64,000 nt of DNA from Amycolatopsis antarctica (GTDB lineage: Bacteria; Actinomycetota; Actinomycetes; Mycobacteriales; Pseudonocardiaceae), in the NCBI RefSeq assembly GCF_002262875.1, contig NZ_NKYE01000018.1:62001-126000 (forward strand), in the 5' to 3' direction. Every line of letters starts with the position of its first letter. Positions within the stretch are counted from its first letter, which is position 1. The notes beneath the pieces were generated by a model. It searched no databases. It was not told where the DNA came from and was given only the letters and a program-made list of their open reading frames with translations. Positions 50,013 through 58,857 of this stretch are shown here, in pieces. The position numbers and the translations under genes were made by a program.

Positions 50013-50723
50013 ATGTACACACCGAATCTCACCGCGACAGACGGCGAGGTGTACGTCGCCCTACTCGACACCACACAGGTGTTCCCGGCAACCATCGAAG
50101 AGAATCGTTGGAATGGATTCACTGTGCCCCGGTTTCGGCGCACTGTCGCGGAGTCCATCGCCACGTGGCTCAACACGATGCACGACCACGATCCCGGAAA
50201 ATGGACCGACACCGCCACTTTCGACGGCGACGTGCTGACAGTCCTCGAAACCGAAGAGCACAGGCCGGATCGGATCGAGCCGGACGAGAACGACCGCTAC
50301 GCGATCGGCTATCGCGGGTGGTGCTGGATACTCACCGTTCCGCCATCGGATCCGCAGGCTGATGCCGGTCTACTGGCCGACTCCGTCCGGCTCGTACCCG
50401 AAGATGGCGAAATCCTGGTCACGATCAACATCGACGGAACGGACCCCGTCTTTCCTTCGCTCGCCTCGGAGATCTATGGGTGGAGCAGGGCTGGATGCCC
50501 GCGCTTCCGGCGCACCGTGGCCGAGGTGGTCGTCGCCTGGATTCGCGACACCGCCCGAAAGTACCCGGGGGGATCTGACCTCGCCTACTGGGAGGGCGAC
50601 ACGATCGTCCTGGTCGACCACCAGGCCATCGGCGAAGACGGCTACCTGCCTGCCCGGATCACCGCCGCCGAGGACGGTCGCTTCTCGATCGGTGCCAGCT
50701 TCGAGTGGGAGCGCGCCGACTGA
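50013..50723 (+). CDS. Internally duplicated island protein
   Basis: A 236-residue protein made of two copies of about 110 residues. Copy one has VYVALLDTTQVFPATIEENR and VPRFRRTVAESIATWLNTMH. Copy two has ILVTINIDGTDPVFPSLASE and CPRFRRTVAEVVVAWIRDTA. Both end in similar blocks (ENDRYAIGYRGWCW and EDGRFSIGASFEW). The PRFRRTVAE core is nearly identical while the rest has diverged. No family recognised. GGAAAGGATC lies before the ATG; a terminator follows 50 bases downstream. Confidence 0.65.
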   Translation: MYTPNLTATDGEVYVALLDTTQVFPATIEENRWNGFTVPRFRRTVAESIATWLNTMHDHDPGKWTDTATFDGDVLTVLETEEHRPDRIEPDENDRYAIGYRGWCWILTVPPSDPQADAGLLADSVRLVPEDGEILVTINIDGTDPVFPSLASEIYGWSRAGCPRFRRTVAEVVVAWIRDTARKYPGGSDLAYWEGDTIVLVDHQAIGEDGYLPARITAAEDGRFSIGASFEWERAD

Positions 50724-50772
50724 CCGGACCGGTAGCTGACCACGACGCCGGACGTCCGGCCATCGCGGAACG

Positions 50773-50797
50773 AGGGGGCCGTCTCTGACGGCCCCCT
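50773..50797 (+). terminator. Intrinsic terminator-like hairpin
   Basis: Perfect 11-base stem AGGGGGCCGTC / GACGGCCCCCT with a TCT loop, 50 bases after the duplicated protein gene. It probably ends the first island transcript. Confidence 0.75.
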
Positions 50798-50878
50798 CCG
50801 CGCTTTCAAGACCAACCCTGACCGGCTCAGCCCCTGCGCTGAGGACTGGTCGAACAACAACGGAAACGGAGGAAAGCC

Positions 50879-51208
50879 ATGCATGACAAGTCACATCGAG
50901 TACGCCGCCTTGGGTCTATCGCTATCGACGACCTAGACCCGGCGATGTTCGCAGGTGATGGCGAGCCGCGGGACACCGCCAACCGCGACGACATCATTCA
51001 CGACAACACTCGTAAAGCCGGATTCGCGGCAACGGCCATTAACGCCTATGCCGCACAGGTCGGCCACGGCTACGAGACCTTCCACGCCCTCATGGGCGAC
51101 TTTCTCGCAGATCTGCACCACCTTGCCGACGCTCTCGACATCGACCTCGCCGCCGCCATCAGCGACGGCCAGGACGACTACCTGGCCGAGATCGGCCCCG
51201 ATCGATAG
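50879..51208 (+). CDS. Small acidic island protein
   Basis: A 109-residue acidic protein: RLGSIAIDDLDPAMFAGDGE, then TRKAGFAATAINAYAAQVGH and a helical C-terminus FHALMGDFLADLHHLADALD. GGAGGAAAG lies before the ATG. It is the first gene after the terminator, so it probably has its own promoter. No family recognised. Confidence 0.55.
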   Translation: MHDKSHRVRRLGSIAIDDLDPAMFAGDGEPRDTANRDDIIHDNTRKAGFAATAINAYAAQVGHGYETFHALMGDFLADLHHLADALDIDLAAAISDGQDDYLAEIGPDR

Positions 51209-51262
51209 CCGACGAGCGGCGACAGTCCCGACGGGAACGGAAGAAAAGAAAGGAAAACAGCA

Positions 51263-51574
51263 ATGACCGAAACGAAACTGACCAAACTCACCAACGACAA
51301 CGTTCGGGCGCTCAGGGAAACGATGAGCAGGGAGCAAGCGGAAAAAGTCCGGCTGACTGCGACCACTGCTGTCTTCGATATGAGCGCGAAAGAAGCCGCG
51401 ATCATGGTCTCCTACTTGCAAAGCCAGGCGGCCCAGGACCACGGAGCCACAGGCCACCCGTACAAGTCGCTCACGGCCGTGCGACGGAAGCTGGAAGCCC
51501 TCGAAGCTTCCGAACCATCGGCTCCCGCGCCCTCCTCGCCGCCCACGCAGAAGGCGCCGAAGGCTCTGGCCTAA
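51263..51574 (+). CDS. Small island protein
   Basis: A 103-residue protein. A helical N-terminal two thirds (NDNVRALRETMSREQAEKVR, AKEAAIMVSYLQSQAAQDHG) is followed by a Pro/Ala tail. AAAGGAAAAC precedes the ATG at 51263. No family recognised. Confidence 0.55.
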   Translation: MTETKLTKLTNDNVRALRETMSREQAEKVRLTATTAVFDMSAKEAAIMVSYLQSQAAQDHGATGHPYKSLTAVRRKLEALEASEPSAPAPSSPPTQKAPKALA

Positions 51575-51760
51575 CTGCTCCAGCTGGACAACACCCGAGT
51601 ACTAGGCCCGACTGGCTTCGCGGTCGACCGAAACCCGCCAGCATCGCACGCGCATCCTGGCTCGTCGTTCGCTTTCGGCCACCTCAATGACAACCAATCT
51701 GCCCGTGGGGACGGCATCCGCTGCCGTCCCCGGGCGGCCCCGTTCTGATTGGAAATCCCT

Positions 51761-52039
51761 ATGAGCACCCAAGAATTCCGTATCTCGTGGACATTCATGC
51801 AGGAGTTCACGATGACACTCACCGTGGACGAGGCCCGCGCCGTCTTCACGCCTGATCCGTCAGCCGTAAACCAGGACGTGGACCGAGCCCGCCAGCAGCT
51901 CGCCGCGAGCGCAACGCTCGACGAGTTGCGGGACCTGCTGCAGAAGAACCCGACGGTTCTCGACGACGCGATGTGTTGCGTGGAGGACGACGAGGTCGAG
52001 CATGTGCGTCGCCTCGACGGCATCGAGATCGTCGGGTGA
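51761..52039 (+). CDS. Small acidic island protein
   Basis: A 92-residue acidic protein: EFRISWTFMQEFTMTLTVDE, then a helix DVDRARQQLAASATLDELRD and an acidic end CCVEDDEVEHVRRLDGIEIV. The ISWTFMQEFTMTLTVDEA stretch resembles short plasmid proteins I have seen in actinomycetes. It is followed after 6 bases by the PAPS-reductase-like gene. Confidence 0.55.
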   Translation: MSTQEFRISWTFMQEFTMTLTVDEARAVFTPDPSAVNQDVDRARQQLAASATLDELRDLLQKNPTVLDDAMCCVEDDEVEHVRRLDGIEIVG

Positions 52040-52045
52040 TCGCAC

Positions 52046-52522
52046 ATGGGCCACCAGAAGCACCACGAGAAGCCGGACGATCCGAACCTGACTGGCTACG
52101 ACATCATTCTGGTAAATTCCAGTGGCGGCAAGGATTCCCAGGCCATGCTGGACCTCGTCTGCCGCCGCGCATCTGACGCGGGAGTCCTGGACCGCGTCAC
52201 GGTCCTGCACTGCGCGCTGGGACACGTCGAGTGGCCAGGAACCGCCGACCTCGCCAGGCGGCAAGCCCTGCACTACGGTGTCCGATACGAGGAGCGCCAC
52301 CGCGAGCAGGGAGACCTGCTGACCCAAGTCCGCCAGCGCGGGCGCTGGCCGTCGGCCACAGCTCGCTACTGCACATCTGACCAGAAGCGTGGCCCAGCAA
52401 GGAAACTCATCACGCAGCTGGTCAACGAGCTAGGCGCGATCGACCGGCCCGCACGGGTACTCAACTGCATGGGCCTGCGTGCCCAGGAGTCTCACGCACG
52501 GTTGAGGAACTGTGGGCAATGA
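52046..52522 (+). pseudogene. PAPS-reductase-like protein, N-terminal half (gene interrupted)
   Basis: Encodes the first 150 or so residues of a PP-loop ATPase of the phosphoadenosine phosphosulfate reductase family as found on phages and plasmids. The PP-loop is IILVNSSGGKDSQAMLDLVC, followed by VTVLHCALGHVEWPGTADLA and ARYCTSDQKRGPARKLITQL. At NCMGLRAQESHAR homology stops, and the frame ends seven codons later in unrelated sequence. The missing C-terminal half is found 10.7 kb downstream at 63181-63504 in a compatible arrangement. The gene has been split by the mobile element between. Confidence 0.85.
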
Positions 52523-52735
52523 TGCGCAGGACGCATCGCCGCGCGATTGATGCGGACCGCCATCTCGGCGGTGTCCGTTCCGTTCGATGTCGAGTTGTAG
52601 CACACGGCACGACGCGCCGTGGTGGCGCCACGCTGCACGTTCCTGAGACTGGTGTACTGTACCCATCACTGATGCGCTGAGCGCACCAATTGGGCACGAG
52701 TTGGCGGCACCTGACGATGCGGAGCGTGATTGTCG
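52502..52735. repeat. Left end of the element with GATGCG repeats
   Basis: GATGCG occurs at 52521, 52547, 52671 and 52716, and its complement CGCATC at 52532. The first pair forms GATGCG-CAGGA-CGCATC. This clustering within 200 bases of the end suggests recombinase binding sites. No gene is seen here. Confidence 0.5.
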
Positions 52736-53968
52736 ATGGTGAGTCGGCTACGCAAGCCAGGCGGGGGCGACGCCGCTGTCGCGGGGCTGGCCACGCTGCA
52801 TGTGGTGCCGGGTGTGCCGATGCTGCGGCCAGCGGAGGCGGCGTTCGAGAAGATGCTGACCGGCTTCGCCCAGCACCAACGCGCCCGTCGCCTGTCGATG
52901 GACACCATCAAGGAGCGGGAACGGGTTGCCCGCCAGGTGCAGACGTTCGCGGACGCCTACCCTTGGGAGTCGTCGTGGAACCGCGCGCTGTTTGATCGGT
53001 GGTCGGCAATGCTGGCCGACTCGAAGGCCGCGTCCACGATGTCCAGCTATCAACTGCATCTGCGGCATTTCCTGACCTACATCACCGACCCCGCCTACGA
53101 ATGGCCGCAAGTCTGCCTGGAACTGTTCGGCACCTTCCCGGCCAACGCGATCCGCGATCTGAACTCGGTGCGCCATTCCCAGGAATACATGGGACGTCCG
53201 AGCGGAAACCGGCCGCTGACTCGGACCGAAACCAAAGCATTTTTCGGGCAGATGGATCCGGAGATCCGACGCTTGCAGGCCGAGGGACACAAGGGTGCGC
53301 TCGCCGCGGCGCGCGATTTGGCACTATTTAGCGTCGTCTACGGCTGGGGCCTCCGCCGGCGAGAAGCTGCTCGACTGGAAACCCACGACTGGCGGCGTCA
53401 GGCCAAGCTGCCCGAGTTCGGCGACCACGCGGCGCTGGCTGTGCGATGGGGCAAGGCCAGCGCCGGGCAACCCCCGCGGCGGCGCACGGTGATCTCGGTC
53501 TGGCCGTGGGCCGTGCAGACCGTCCAGTTCTACATGCACGACATTCGACCGTTGTTCTACGTCGATCGGGACGACGACGGAGTCATGTTCCCCACCGAGC
53601 GCGGTGAGATGATATCGCTACGATCGGTGAATGATCGATTCAAGCATTGGCGCGAGTTGGCGCACCTGGCGGACTATCTGTCTCCCCATTGTTTGCGGCA
53701 CACGTACGTGACCAGGCTTATCGAATCGGGGTACGACGCCCAATTTGTCACTGACCAGGTTGGCCATTCCCATGCGGCGACCACTGCTATTTATACTGCC
53801 GTCAGTAGCGATTTCAAGAATCTTCAGGTGCGGCACGCCCTGGACGCTGCCGAGGAGGACGCCTTGCGTCGGGCGTGTGCGCAGGCCGAGGCGGAGGCCG
53901 ATATGGACGACGCCTTCGACGATCAGGAACCGCCACGGTCGTCCGCGAACCGGAGGAAGGCGCGATGA
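52736..53968 (+). CDS. Tyrosine recombinase/integrase
   Basis: A 410-residue site-specific recombinase. The N-terminal SAM-like core-binding domain spans about 50-160 (AFEKMLTGFAQHQRARRLSM, ASTMSSYQLHLRHFLTYITD). The catalytic domain has the arginine in VYGWGLRRREAARLE, HCLRHTYVT (H-x-x-R), VGHSHAATTAIYT (third histidine and nucleophile tyrosine). All catalytic residues are present, so this is the active enzyme of the element. ATG 52736 was chosen over a TTG at 52730. The acidic C-terminus overlaps the next gene by ATGA. Confidence 0.9.
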   Translation: MVSRLRKPGGGDAAVAGLATLHVVPGVPMLRPAEAAFEKMLTGFAQHQRARRLSMDTIKERERVARQVQTFADAYPWESSWNRALFDRWSAMLADSKAASTMSSYQLHLRHFLTYITDPAYEWPQVCLELFGTFPANAIRDLNSVRHSQEYMGRPSGNRPLTRTETKAFFGQMDPEIRRLQAEGHKGALAAARDLALFSVVYGWGLRRREAARLETHDWRRQAKLPEFGDHAALAVRWGKASAGQPPRRRTVISVWPWAVQTVQFYMHDIRPLFYVDRDDDGVMFPTERGEMISLRSVNDRFKHWRELAHLADYLSPHCLRHTYVTRLIESGYDAQFVTDQVGHSHAATTAIYTAVSSDFKNLQVRHALDAAEEDALRRACAQAEAEADMDDAFDDQEPPRSSANRRKAR

Positions 53969-54351
53969 AGGCTGTCTCCACTCCCGACCCTGGCGATCAG
54001 CCGCGGGTCGAGCTGGAGGCGCTGCAGCCCTGCTACGAGTGGCGGCTGCTGCAACTGATGGCGGTGCGCAAGAGTTGGACCACGACCACCAAACTCATCC
54101 CGGAGCTACGCAAGCGCGGCTTCGTGTTCGATCGCAGCTCCATCTACCGGCTGGTCAAGACCGACAAACCGCCGAAGATGTCGGTCGAGCTGATCCTGGC
54201 GCTCTGCGAGATCCTGGAGTGCCGCTTCGAGGACCTCGTGGTCAGGATCGAACCGGCGGACCAGGGCGTGTCGGCAACTCCGAGCGGTCCGCGACCTGTC
54301 CTGCCGGACGGACCGCTGCTGTCGGCCAACTTCTTCGACGCCGAGAGCTGA
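53965..54351 (+). CDS. Small HTH (Cro/CI-type) protein of the recombination module
   Basis: A 128-residue protein coupled to the recombinase gene. The HTH is WRLLQLMAVRKSWTTTTKLI, then PELRKRGFVFDRSSIYRLVK and PPKMSVELILALCEILECRF, resembling XRE/Cro proteins that bind DNA as dimers. It is encoded between two recombinase-related genes, which suggests it directs the recombinase to the ends or regulates the module. The next GTG lies 19 bases downstream. Confidence 0.78.
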   Translation: MKAVSTPDPGDQPRVELEALQPCYEWRLLQLMAVRKSWTTTTKLIPELRKRGFVFDRSSIYRLVKTDKPPKMSVELILALCEILECRFEDLVVRIEPADQGVSATPSGPRPVLPDGPLLSANFFDAES

Positions 54352-54370
54352 CCGACGAGGGGCGCTGACG

Positions 54371-56890
54371 GTGAAGGGCAGAGGAGTCTGCGCTGAATGC
54401 CACCGCGACCGGGCTCTGGTCACCAGGGGGCTGTGTCACACGTGCTACCACCGCAGTCGGGACAAGGAAACCTGCTGCGGTTGTGGTCGACTGACCGTCC
54501 CGGTTGGACGCACGCCCGAGGGCGCTTGGTGTCAGACCTGCACAGGCAAGCGCAGAGCCGAGCCCTGTTCGGCGTGCGGTCGTACGGGACGGATAGCCGC
54601 TCGCCGCAACGGGTTGCCGGTGTGCTCGCGGTGCTGGCAGCGCGAACGACGCGTGCCACAACCCTGCTGCGTGTGCGCGCGGACACTGAAGTCCACCAAG
54701 AACACCCCGCAGGGCCGGATGTGTTACACCTGCCACCGCAAGACGCTGCCCCGTGAGCCGTGCTGGGTCTGCGGAACGGTCGCGTTGCCCGCCGCCCACA
54801 CTGATGAGGGGCCGTGGTGCGAGCGGTGCCGCCAGAGGCATCTGGCCGAGCCGTGCTCGCGGTGCGGGCGAACGGCGCCGATCGCTGTCCGCGACCAGGG
54901 GCACCCGGTGTGCAAGGCGTGCTACCAGCGTGAGCATGCCCGGCCGCTACGCCGGTGCCTGGATTGCGGTGAGGACAAACCGGTCAGTCGGGTCACCGAG
55001 GACGGGCCGCTGTGCGAGAAGTGCGACCACCGGCGGGCGCCAGTGGTGCTGTGTCCACGCTGCGGCAAGACCCGCAAGGTCGGCGTCCTCTCGACCGGGG
55101 TCTGCCGAGCCTGCGCCCAGCAGGCCAGCCCGCGTCAACCATGCCGCAGCTGCCGCCGGCTACTGGCGGTGGCCTACCGCGATGCCGACGGCGAGCCGTG
55201 GTGCGATCAGTGTCGGCGTCGTGACCAGGCGGAGCCGTGCTCGGGCTGCGGGGCCAGCCGGATCGTCTGCGCTCGTGATGACCTCGGGCCGTGGTGCAAG
55301 GCGTGCTGGGAGGTGGTGCGTCCCGGTCCGCCGTGCACCGACTGCGGTCAACGGCCGTCGATGCCGGCTGCCGAGGTGGACGGCGCATCCCGGTGCGTGC
55401 CGTGTTATTCCGCTGCGCGGGTGCCCTGCGCTCGCTGCGGTACCACGGCGCGCGCGGAACGTCGATGGCCGGAAGGTCCAGCGTGTCTGTCCTGTGTGGA
55501 CGCTGTTCGACTCACACACGGGCCCTGCCACCGATGCGGGCAGGTGGCCGGTGTGTTCCGCCGCGAGGCCGCTGGTCCGCTGTGTCCCGACTGCGCGGGT
55601 GTCAGTTTCTCCTACCACTGTCCGACGTGCGGGGCGATGGGGCGGCTGCTGCGTGGGCGGTGCCCGTCCTGCACGGCCCAGCGGGATCTGGTGGAGCTGT
55701 TCACCCAATCTGATGGGCAACCCGCGTCGTGGTTGGCTCCGTTGGTCGAACTGCTGGCTCACTACGACAACCCGTACTCGCTGTGCTGGTATCTGCGGCG
55801 GCCCGGTGGGCAGCTCATCCGTCGGATGGTGACCGGTGAGCTGGCATGCTCGCACGAGGCGTTGGACGAGCTGCGCCAGACCACGGAGGTGCAGCATCTG
55901 CGTGGCTTGCTCGTGCTCGCCGAGATCCTTCCGCCCCGTGAGGAAGAACTTGCCCAACTGGCCCGCGATGTGCAGCTCGTGCTGGCGCGGGTGGTCCACC
56001 AGCAGGACAAGATCGTGCTGGCCCGCTACATACGCTGGCATCTGATGCCGTTGGCTTACCAGCGGGCCGAACAGGATTCCGGTTTTACGCGTTACCAGCG
56101 CGAGCACCTCCGCCGTCAGATGGAGGCTGCGCGGCTGCTGCTGGGCCACGTCCGTAACCGCGGCGCCCAGCTAGCCACGCTGACCCAGCCTCTGGTGGAT
56201 CGGTGGCTGATCCGCAATCGGCCGCGCCAGCCCTACGCCCGCCCGTTCCTGCTGTGGGCCGCGAGCACGGGCCTTGCACCAGAGCAGGTCGCGATCGGCA
56301 CCTCGGCCCGTACGGGCGATCGGGAGGTCATGAGCGACGCCGAGCGGGTCTTGCTGGCGATCAGGATGGAGAGCGAGGAATCGCTGGCGCTTGCCGATCG
56401 GGTCGCTGGCTGCCTGGTGTTGCAGTACGGACAAAGTAGTGGGCGTTTGGTGAACTTGACCACTGATCACGTGCTGGTGCACCCCGATGAACCCGATGTT
56501 CTCGGTCTACGACTCGGCCGTGATCCGCTCTGGCTGCGGCCACGGCTGTCCGCACTGCTGCAACGGCTGGTTGACGACCGTCGCCCGCTCGCCGCCGCGC
56601 TGCGACACCGACCCACCCCGTTCTTGTTTCCTGGGCTGCGTACCGACAAGCCGATGGCCTCGGCCACCCTGCAAGCGCGTCTGCGCAAGCTGGGTGTTCC
56701 CAGCACCCGCACGGCGCGCAACGGAGCCTGGCTCGCGTTGGTCGGTGCCGTGCACTGGAAGATGCTCGCCGACCTGCTTGGCGTCGCCGACTCCACCGCC
56801 AGCGCCTGGCACAAGGAGAACGGCGGTGACCGCGCCAGCTATGTCGCCAGTCGTCTCCGCCAGCCGCAACGCCAGCACGGCCCTGAGTAA
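54371..56890 (+). CDS. Protein with 14 zinc ribbons fused to an inactive tyrosine-recombinase-like domain
   Basis: An 839-residue protein. Residues 7-434 hold 14 consecutive CxxC...CxxC units with a period near 31 (first CAEC/CHTC, then CSAC/CSRC, CWVC/CERC, CSGC/CKAC, last CPTC/CPSC). Each should bind one zinc. From about 445 the protein is helical (YSLCWYLRRPGGQLIRRMVT, VHQQDKIVLARYIRWHLMPL). It ends in a recombinase-like fold: YGQSSGRLVNLTTDHV keeps the first arginine, but HxxR reads TRTARNG and the nucleophile tyrosine is replaced (LLGVADSTASAWHKE). It should bind DNA but not cleave it. Family placement is by pattern only. Confidence 0.68.
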   Translation: MKGRGVCAECHRDRALVTRGLCHTCYHRSRDKETCCGCGRLTVPVGRTPEGAWCQTCTGKRRAEPCSACGRTGRIAARRNGLPVCSRCWQRERRVPQPCCVCARTLKSTKNTPQGRMCYTCHRKTLPREPCWVCGTVALPAAHTDEGPWCERCRQRHLAEPCSRCGRTAPIAVRDQGHPVCKACYQREHARPLRRCLDCGEDKPVSRVTEDGPLCEKCDHRRAPVVLCPRCGKTRKVGVLSTGVCRACAQQASPRQPCRSCRRLLAVAYRDADGEPWCDQCRRRDQAEPCSGCGASRIVCARDDLGPWCKACWEVVRPGPPCTDCGQRPSMPAAEVDGASRCVPCYSAARVPCARCGTTARAERRWPEGPACLSCVDAVRLTHGPCHRCGQVAGVFRREAAGPLCPDCAGVSFSYHCPTCGAMGRLLRGRCPSCTAQRDLVELFTQSDGQPASWLAPLVELLAHYDNPYSLCWYLRRPGGQLIRRMVTGELACSHEALDELRQTTEVQHLRGLLVLAEILPPREEELAQLARDVQLVLARVVHQQDKIVLARYIRWHLMPLAYQRAEQDSGFTRYQREHLRRQMEAARLLLGHVRNRGAQLATLTQPLVDRWLIRNRPRQPYARPFLLWAASTGLAPEQVAIGTSARTGDREVMSDAERVLLAIRMESEESLALADRVAGCLVLQYGQSSGRLVNLTTDHVLVHPDEPDVLGLRLGRDPLWLRPRLSALLQRLVDDRRPLAAALRHRPTPFLFPGLRTDKPMASATLQARLRKLGVPSTRTARNGAWLALVGAVHWKMLADLLGVADSTASAWHKENGGDRASYVASRLRQPQRQHGPE

Positions 56891-57001
56891 CCTTGGTTTA
56901 GACGGTCACAGTGGCGCCAATCCTCCCGGTTGTAGCGGGCGATCTGCAGCTGACGCTGTGTTCAGGAGTCACGGCGAGAACGACGGGTCCCCTCCGGCTG
57001 G

Positions 57002-57928
57002 TCAGTTGCTGCGGTGTCCAGGTGTCTGGTCCATGGTTTCTTCGAGGTGTGCGTTGGGTGTGCAGCAGTCCTCGGCGGTGGCGGTGGTGGTGTGGCTGCG
57101 TCGGCGTCCGGCGAGGGCGGCGATGGTGGTGGCGAGGATGAGGCCGAGCGCGGTGATGACGATGGCGAGTTGGTGTCCGGTGATCCACGCCGAGACGGTG
57201 CCAACGATGCCGGTGAGTGCCCCGGTACCGGGGTGTCCGCCGAGTAGTTGCGGCAGCCAGTACAGGAGCAGGTAGCCGCCGGAGAGCGCGAGGACGGCAC
57301 CGGTGATGCGTTTCATGTGGGGCAGCAGCCGTCGGAGGAAGCGGTTGATCAGACTGCTAGCGAACGCGGCGAACAGCGCCAGCGACAGCAGCAGGGTGGC
57401 CGAACCAGCGGCGTAGGCACCGAACACGACCAGGACACCGGAGATGTTGGTACTGGCCAAGGCTTGCGTGACCACCGCGAGCAGCAGCGCGAGCGTGCAG
57501 GAGGCCGAGGCCAGCGCGTACCCCGCGCCCAAGGCCACCATGCCCCTCGGGCCTTGACGGGGGGTGCTGGAGCGGCGGGTGGGTAGCCGCAGCGGCAGGT
57601 GCCATCCGGCGACCATGGCCACGCCGCCTACGGCCAGGATCGCGCCGAGCGCGGCGGCCAGCCACGGGATGACGCCGGTCAGGGAACGCAAGCCGAGGGC
57701 GAGTAGTAGTCCGATGACGGTGAAGGTGCTGGCGAACCCGGCGGCCAGCGCGAGCCCGGCGCGCAGGCCACCGGCCAGCCGGGACACAGCGCCGGGACGC
57801 GCGTCCGCCTGGCCGTCGCCGGTGTCGACGGCGTAGGTGAGGAAGGCGGGCAGCACGGCGAACCCGCAGGGGTTGACCGGGGCGAGCATCCCGGCGCCGA
57901 AGGCGAGCGCCAGCAGCGGGCCGGTCAC
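57002..57928 (-). CDS. ccdA: CcdA-type thiol-disulfide membrane transporter
   Basis: A 308-residue polytopic membrane protein that passes electrons from cytoplasmic thioredoxin outward. The two redox cysteines sit in family positions: MLAPVNPCGFAVLPAFLTYA (helix 1) and GYALASASCTLALLLAVVTQ (helix 4). Six or more helices are evident, e.g. GVIPWLAAALGAILAVGGVA and AGSATLLLSLALFAAFASSL. An extra C-terminal tail carries CC (TAEDCCTPNAH) that could bind metal. GTG at 57928 overlaps the stop of the TlpA-like gene. Placement in a mercury cluster is unusual. Confidence 0.85.
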   Translation of the reverse strand: MTGPLLALAFGAGMLAPVNPCGFAVLPAFLTYAVDTGDGQADARPGAVSRLAGGLRAGLALAAGFASTFTVIGLLLALGLRSLTGVIPWLAAALGAILAVGGVAMVAGWHLPLRLPTRRSSTPRQGPRGMVALGAGYALASASCTLALLLAVVTQALASTNISGVLVVFGAYAAGSATLLLSLALFAAFASSLINRFLRRLLPHMKRITGAVLALSGGYLLLYWLPQLLGGHPGTGALTGIVGTVSAWITGHQLAIVITALGLILATTIAALAGRRRSHTTTATAEDCCTPNAHLEETMDQTPGHRSN

Positions 57929-58515
57929 TGGCTCACCTTGGCCAGTTCGGCACGGATCTGGTCGGCGGTGGGCTCGACAGCGCGGAACACCGGTTTGCCG
58001 GAGGCGTCCAGCACGACGGCGGTGGACAGCTGGGTGACCTGGTAGGCGCTGATCAGGGTGGCGTTGCTGTCGCTGGCGTAGGCGAGGCTGGTGGCCTGGT
58101 TGGCGGTGAGGAAGTCTGTGATGTCCTGCTCGGTTTCGCCGGGGTCGACGTCGATGGCGACGAAGTTCGCCTTCGTGCCGACGGCCTGCTGGACCTGGGC
58201 GAGGGTGTGGGTGGCCGGGCCGCAACTGCCGCACCCGATGGAGAAGAAGAACAGGACGCTGGGCCGCGAGCCGGGCACCGCGACCTGCTCGCCCTGCAGG
58301 GTTCGGGCGGTGAACGCTCCCGCCGCGGCGGTGGTCCCGGCCTTCGCACTGCCGTCGGCAGCGGGTGGGGAGGTGGTCTGCTTGCTCGACGGGGACAACG
58401 CCGAGTACAGCACGGCGGCGATCCCGACGACGGCGAGAACGGCCAGAGCGATCGTGACCGGTCGCCGGCGAGAACGCGGCGCGGCAGGTCCGGTCGGGGC
58501 GGGTGCGTCAGGCAT
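57925..58515 (-). CDS. Membrane-anchored TlpA-like thioredoxin
   Basis: A 196-residue protein with a single N-terminal membrane helix (VTIALAVLAVVGIAAVLYSA) and a thioredoxin-fold domain outside. Its active site is FFFSIGCGSCGPATHTLAQV (CGSC). GEQVAVPGSRPSVLFFFS and LSTAVVLDASGKPVF are the expected strands, with the cis-proline position diverged (TQLSTAV). The coupled CcdA would keep it reduced. In this cluster it may reduce disulphides damaged by mercury or deliver thiols to Hg(II). That role is inference. Confidence 0.83.
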   Translation of the reverse strand: MPDAPAPTGPAAPRSRRRPVTIALAVLAVVGIAAVLYSALSPSSKQTTSPPAADGSAKAGTTAAAGAFTARTLQGEQVAVPGSRPSVLFFFSIGCGSCGPATHTLAQVQQAVGTKANFVAIDVDPGETEQDITDFLTANQATSLAYASDSNATLISAYQVTQLSTAVVLDASGKPVFRAVEPTADQIRAELAKVSQ

Positions 58516-58518
58516 GGG

Positions 58519-58836
58519 TCAGAACTCCTGGTTGGGGTGGGAGGGCTCGTGGGGCCGATCGGACTGGTCGCGGGCGGGTGGCACGGGCGGGCAGCACGAG
58601 TCGTCTCGGGTGGTGGCGTGTCGGGTGATACGACGGCGTGCGAACCACGCCGCCGCGGCGAGGACCACCATGACGGCGGCGCCGATGACCCAGGGGTTGC
58701 CCAGTACCGAGCCCAACGCGCCAAGAGCTCCGGCGGCGATCAGCACCGGCAGGCCGCAACACACGATGGGGAGCAGCAGGAAACCAGCGGTGGCGAGCGC
58801 GGTGCGCTTGCCCTCGGAGCCGGGGTTGCTCGACAT
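58519..58836 (-). CDS. MerT-like small mercury transport protein
   Basis: A 105-residue protein with two membrane helices (TALATAGFLLLPIVCCGLPV then LIAAGALGALGSVLGNPWVI, and VIGAAVMVVLAAAAWFARRR). The cysteine pair in helix one, LPIVCCGLPVL, is the hallmark of MerT/MerF-type Hg(II) importers. A second pair DDSCCPPVPP lies in the cytoplasmic tail. It is shorter than MerT (116) and of uncertain subfamily. It lies between the TlpA-like and ArsR-type genes on the same strand. Confidence 0.7.
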   Translation of the reverse strand: MSSNPGSEGKRTALATAGFLLLPIVCCGLPVLIAAGALGALGSVLGNPWVIGAAVMVVLAAAAWFARRRITRHATTRDDSCCPPVPPARDQSDRPHEPSHPNQEF

Positions 58837-58857
58837 GGAGGCGGTCTCCTCGGCTGG

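Noticed and set aside
54371-56890. IS605-type TnpB or DDE transposase
   Set aside because: No RuvC-like or DDE motif; cysteines form a long repeat array at the N-terminus and the C-terminus follows a recombinase pattern.
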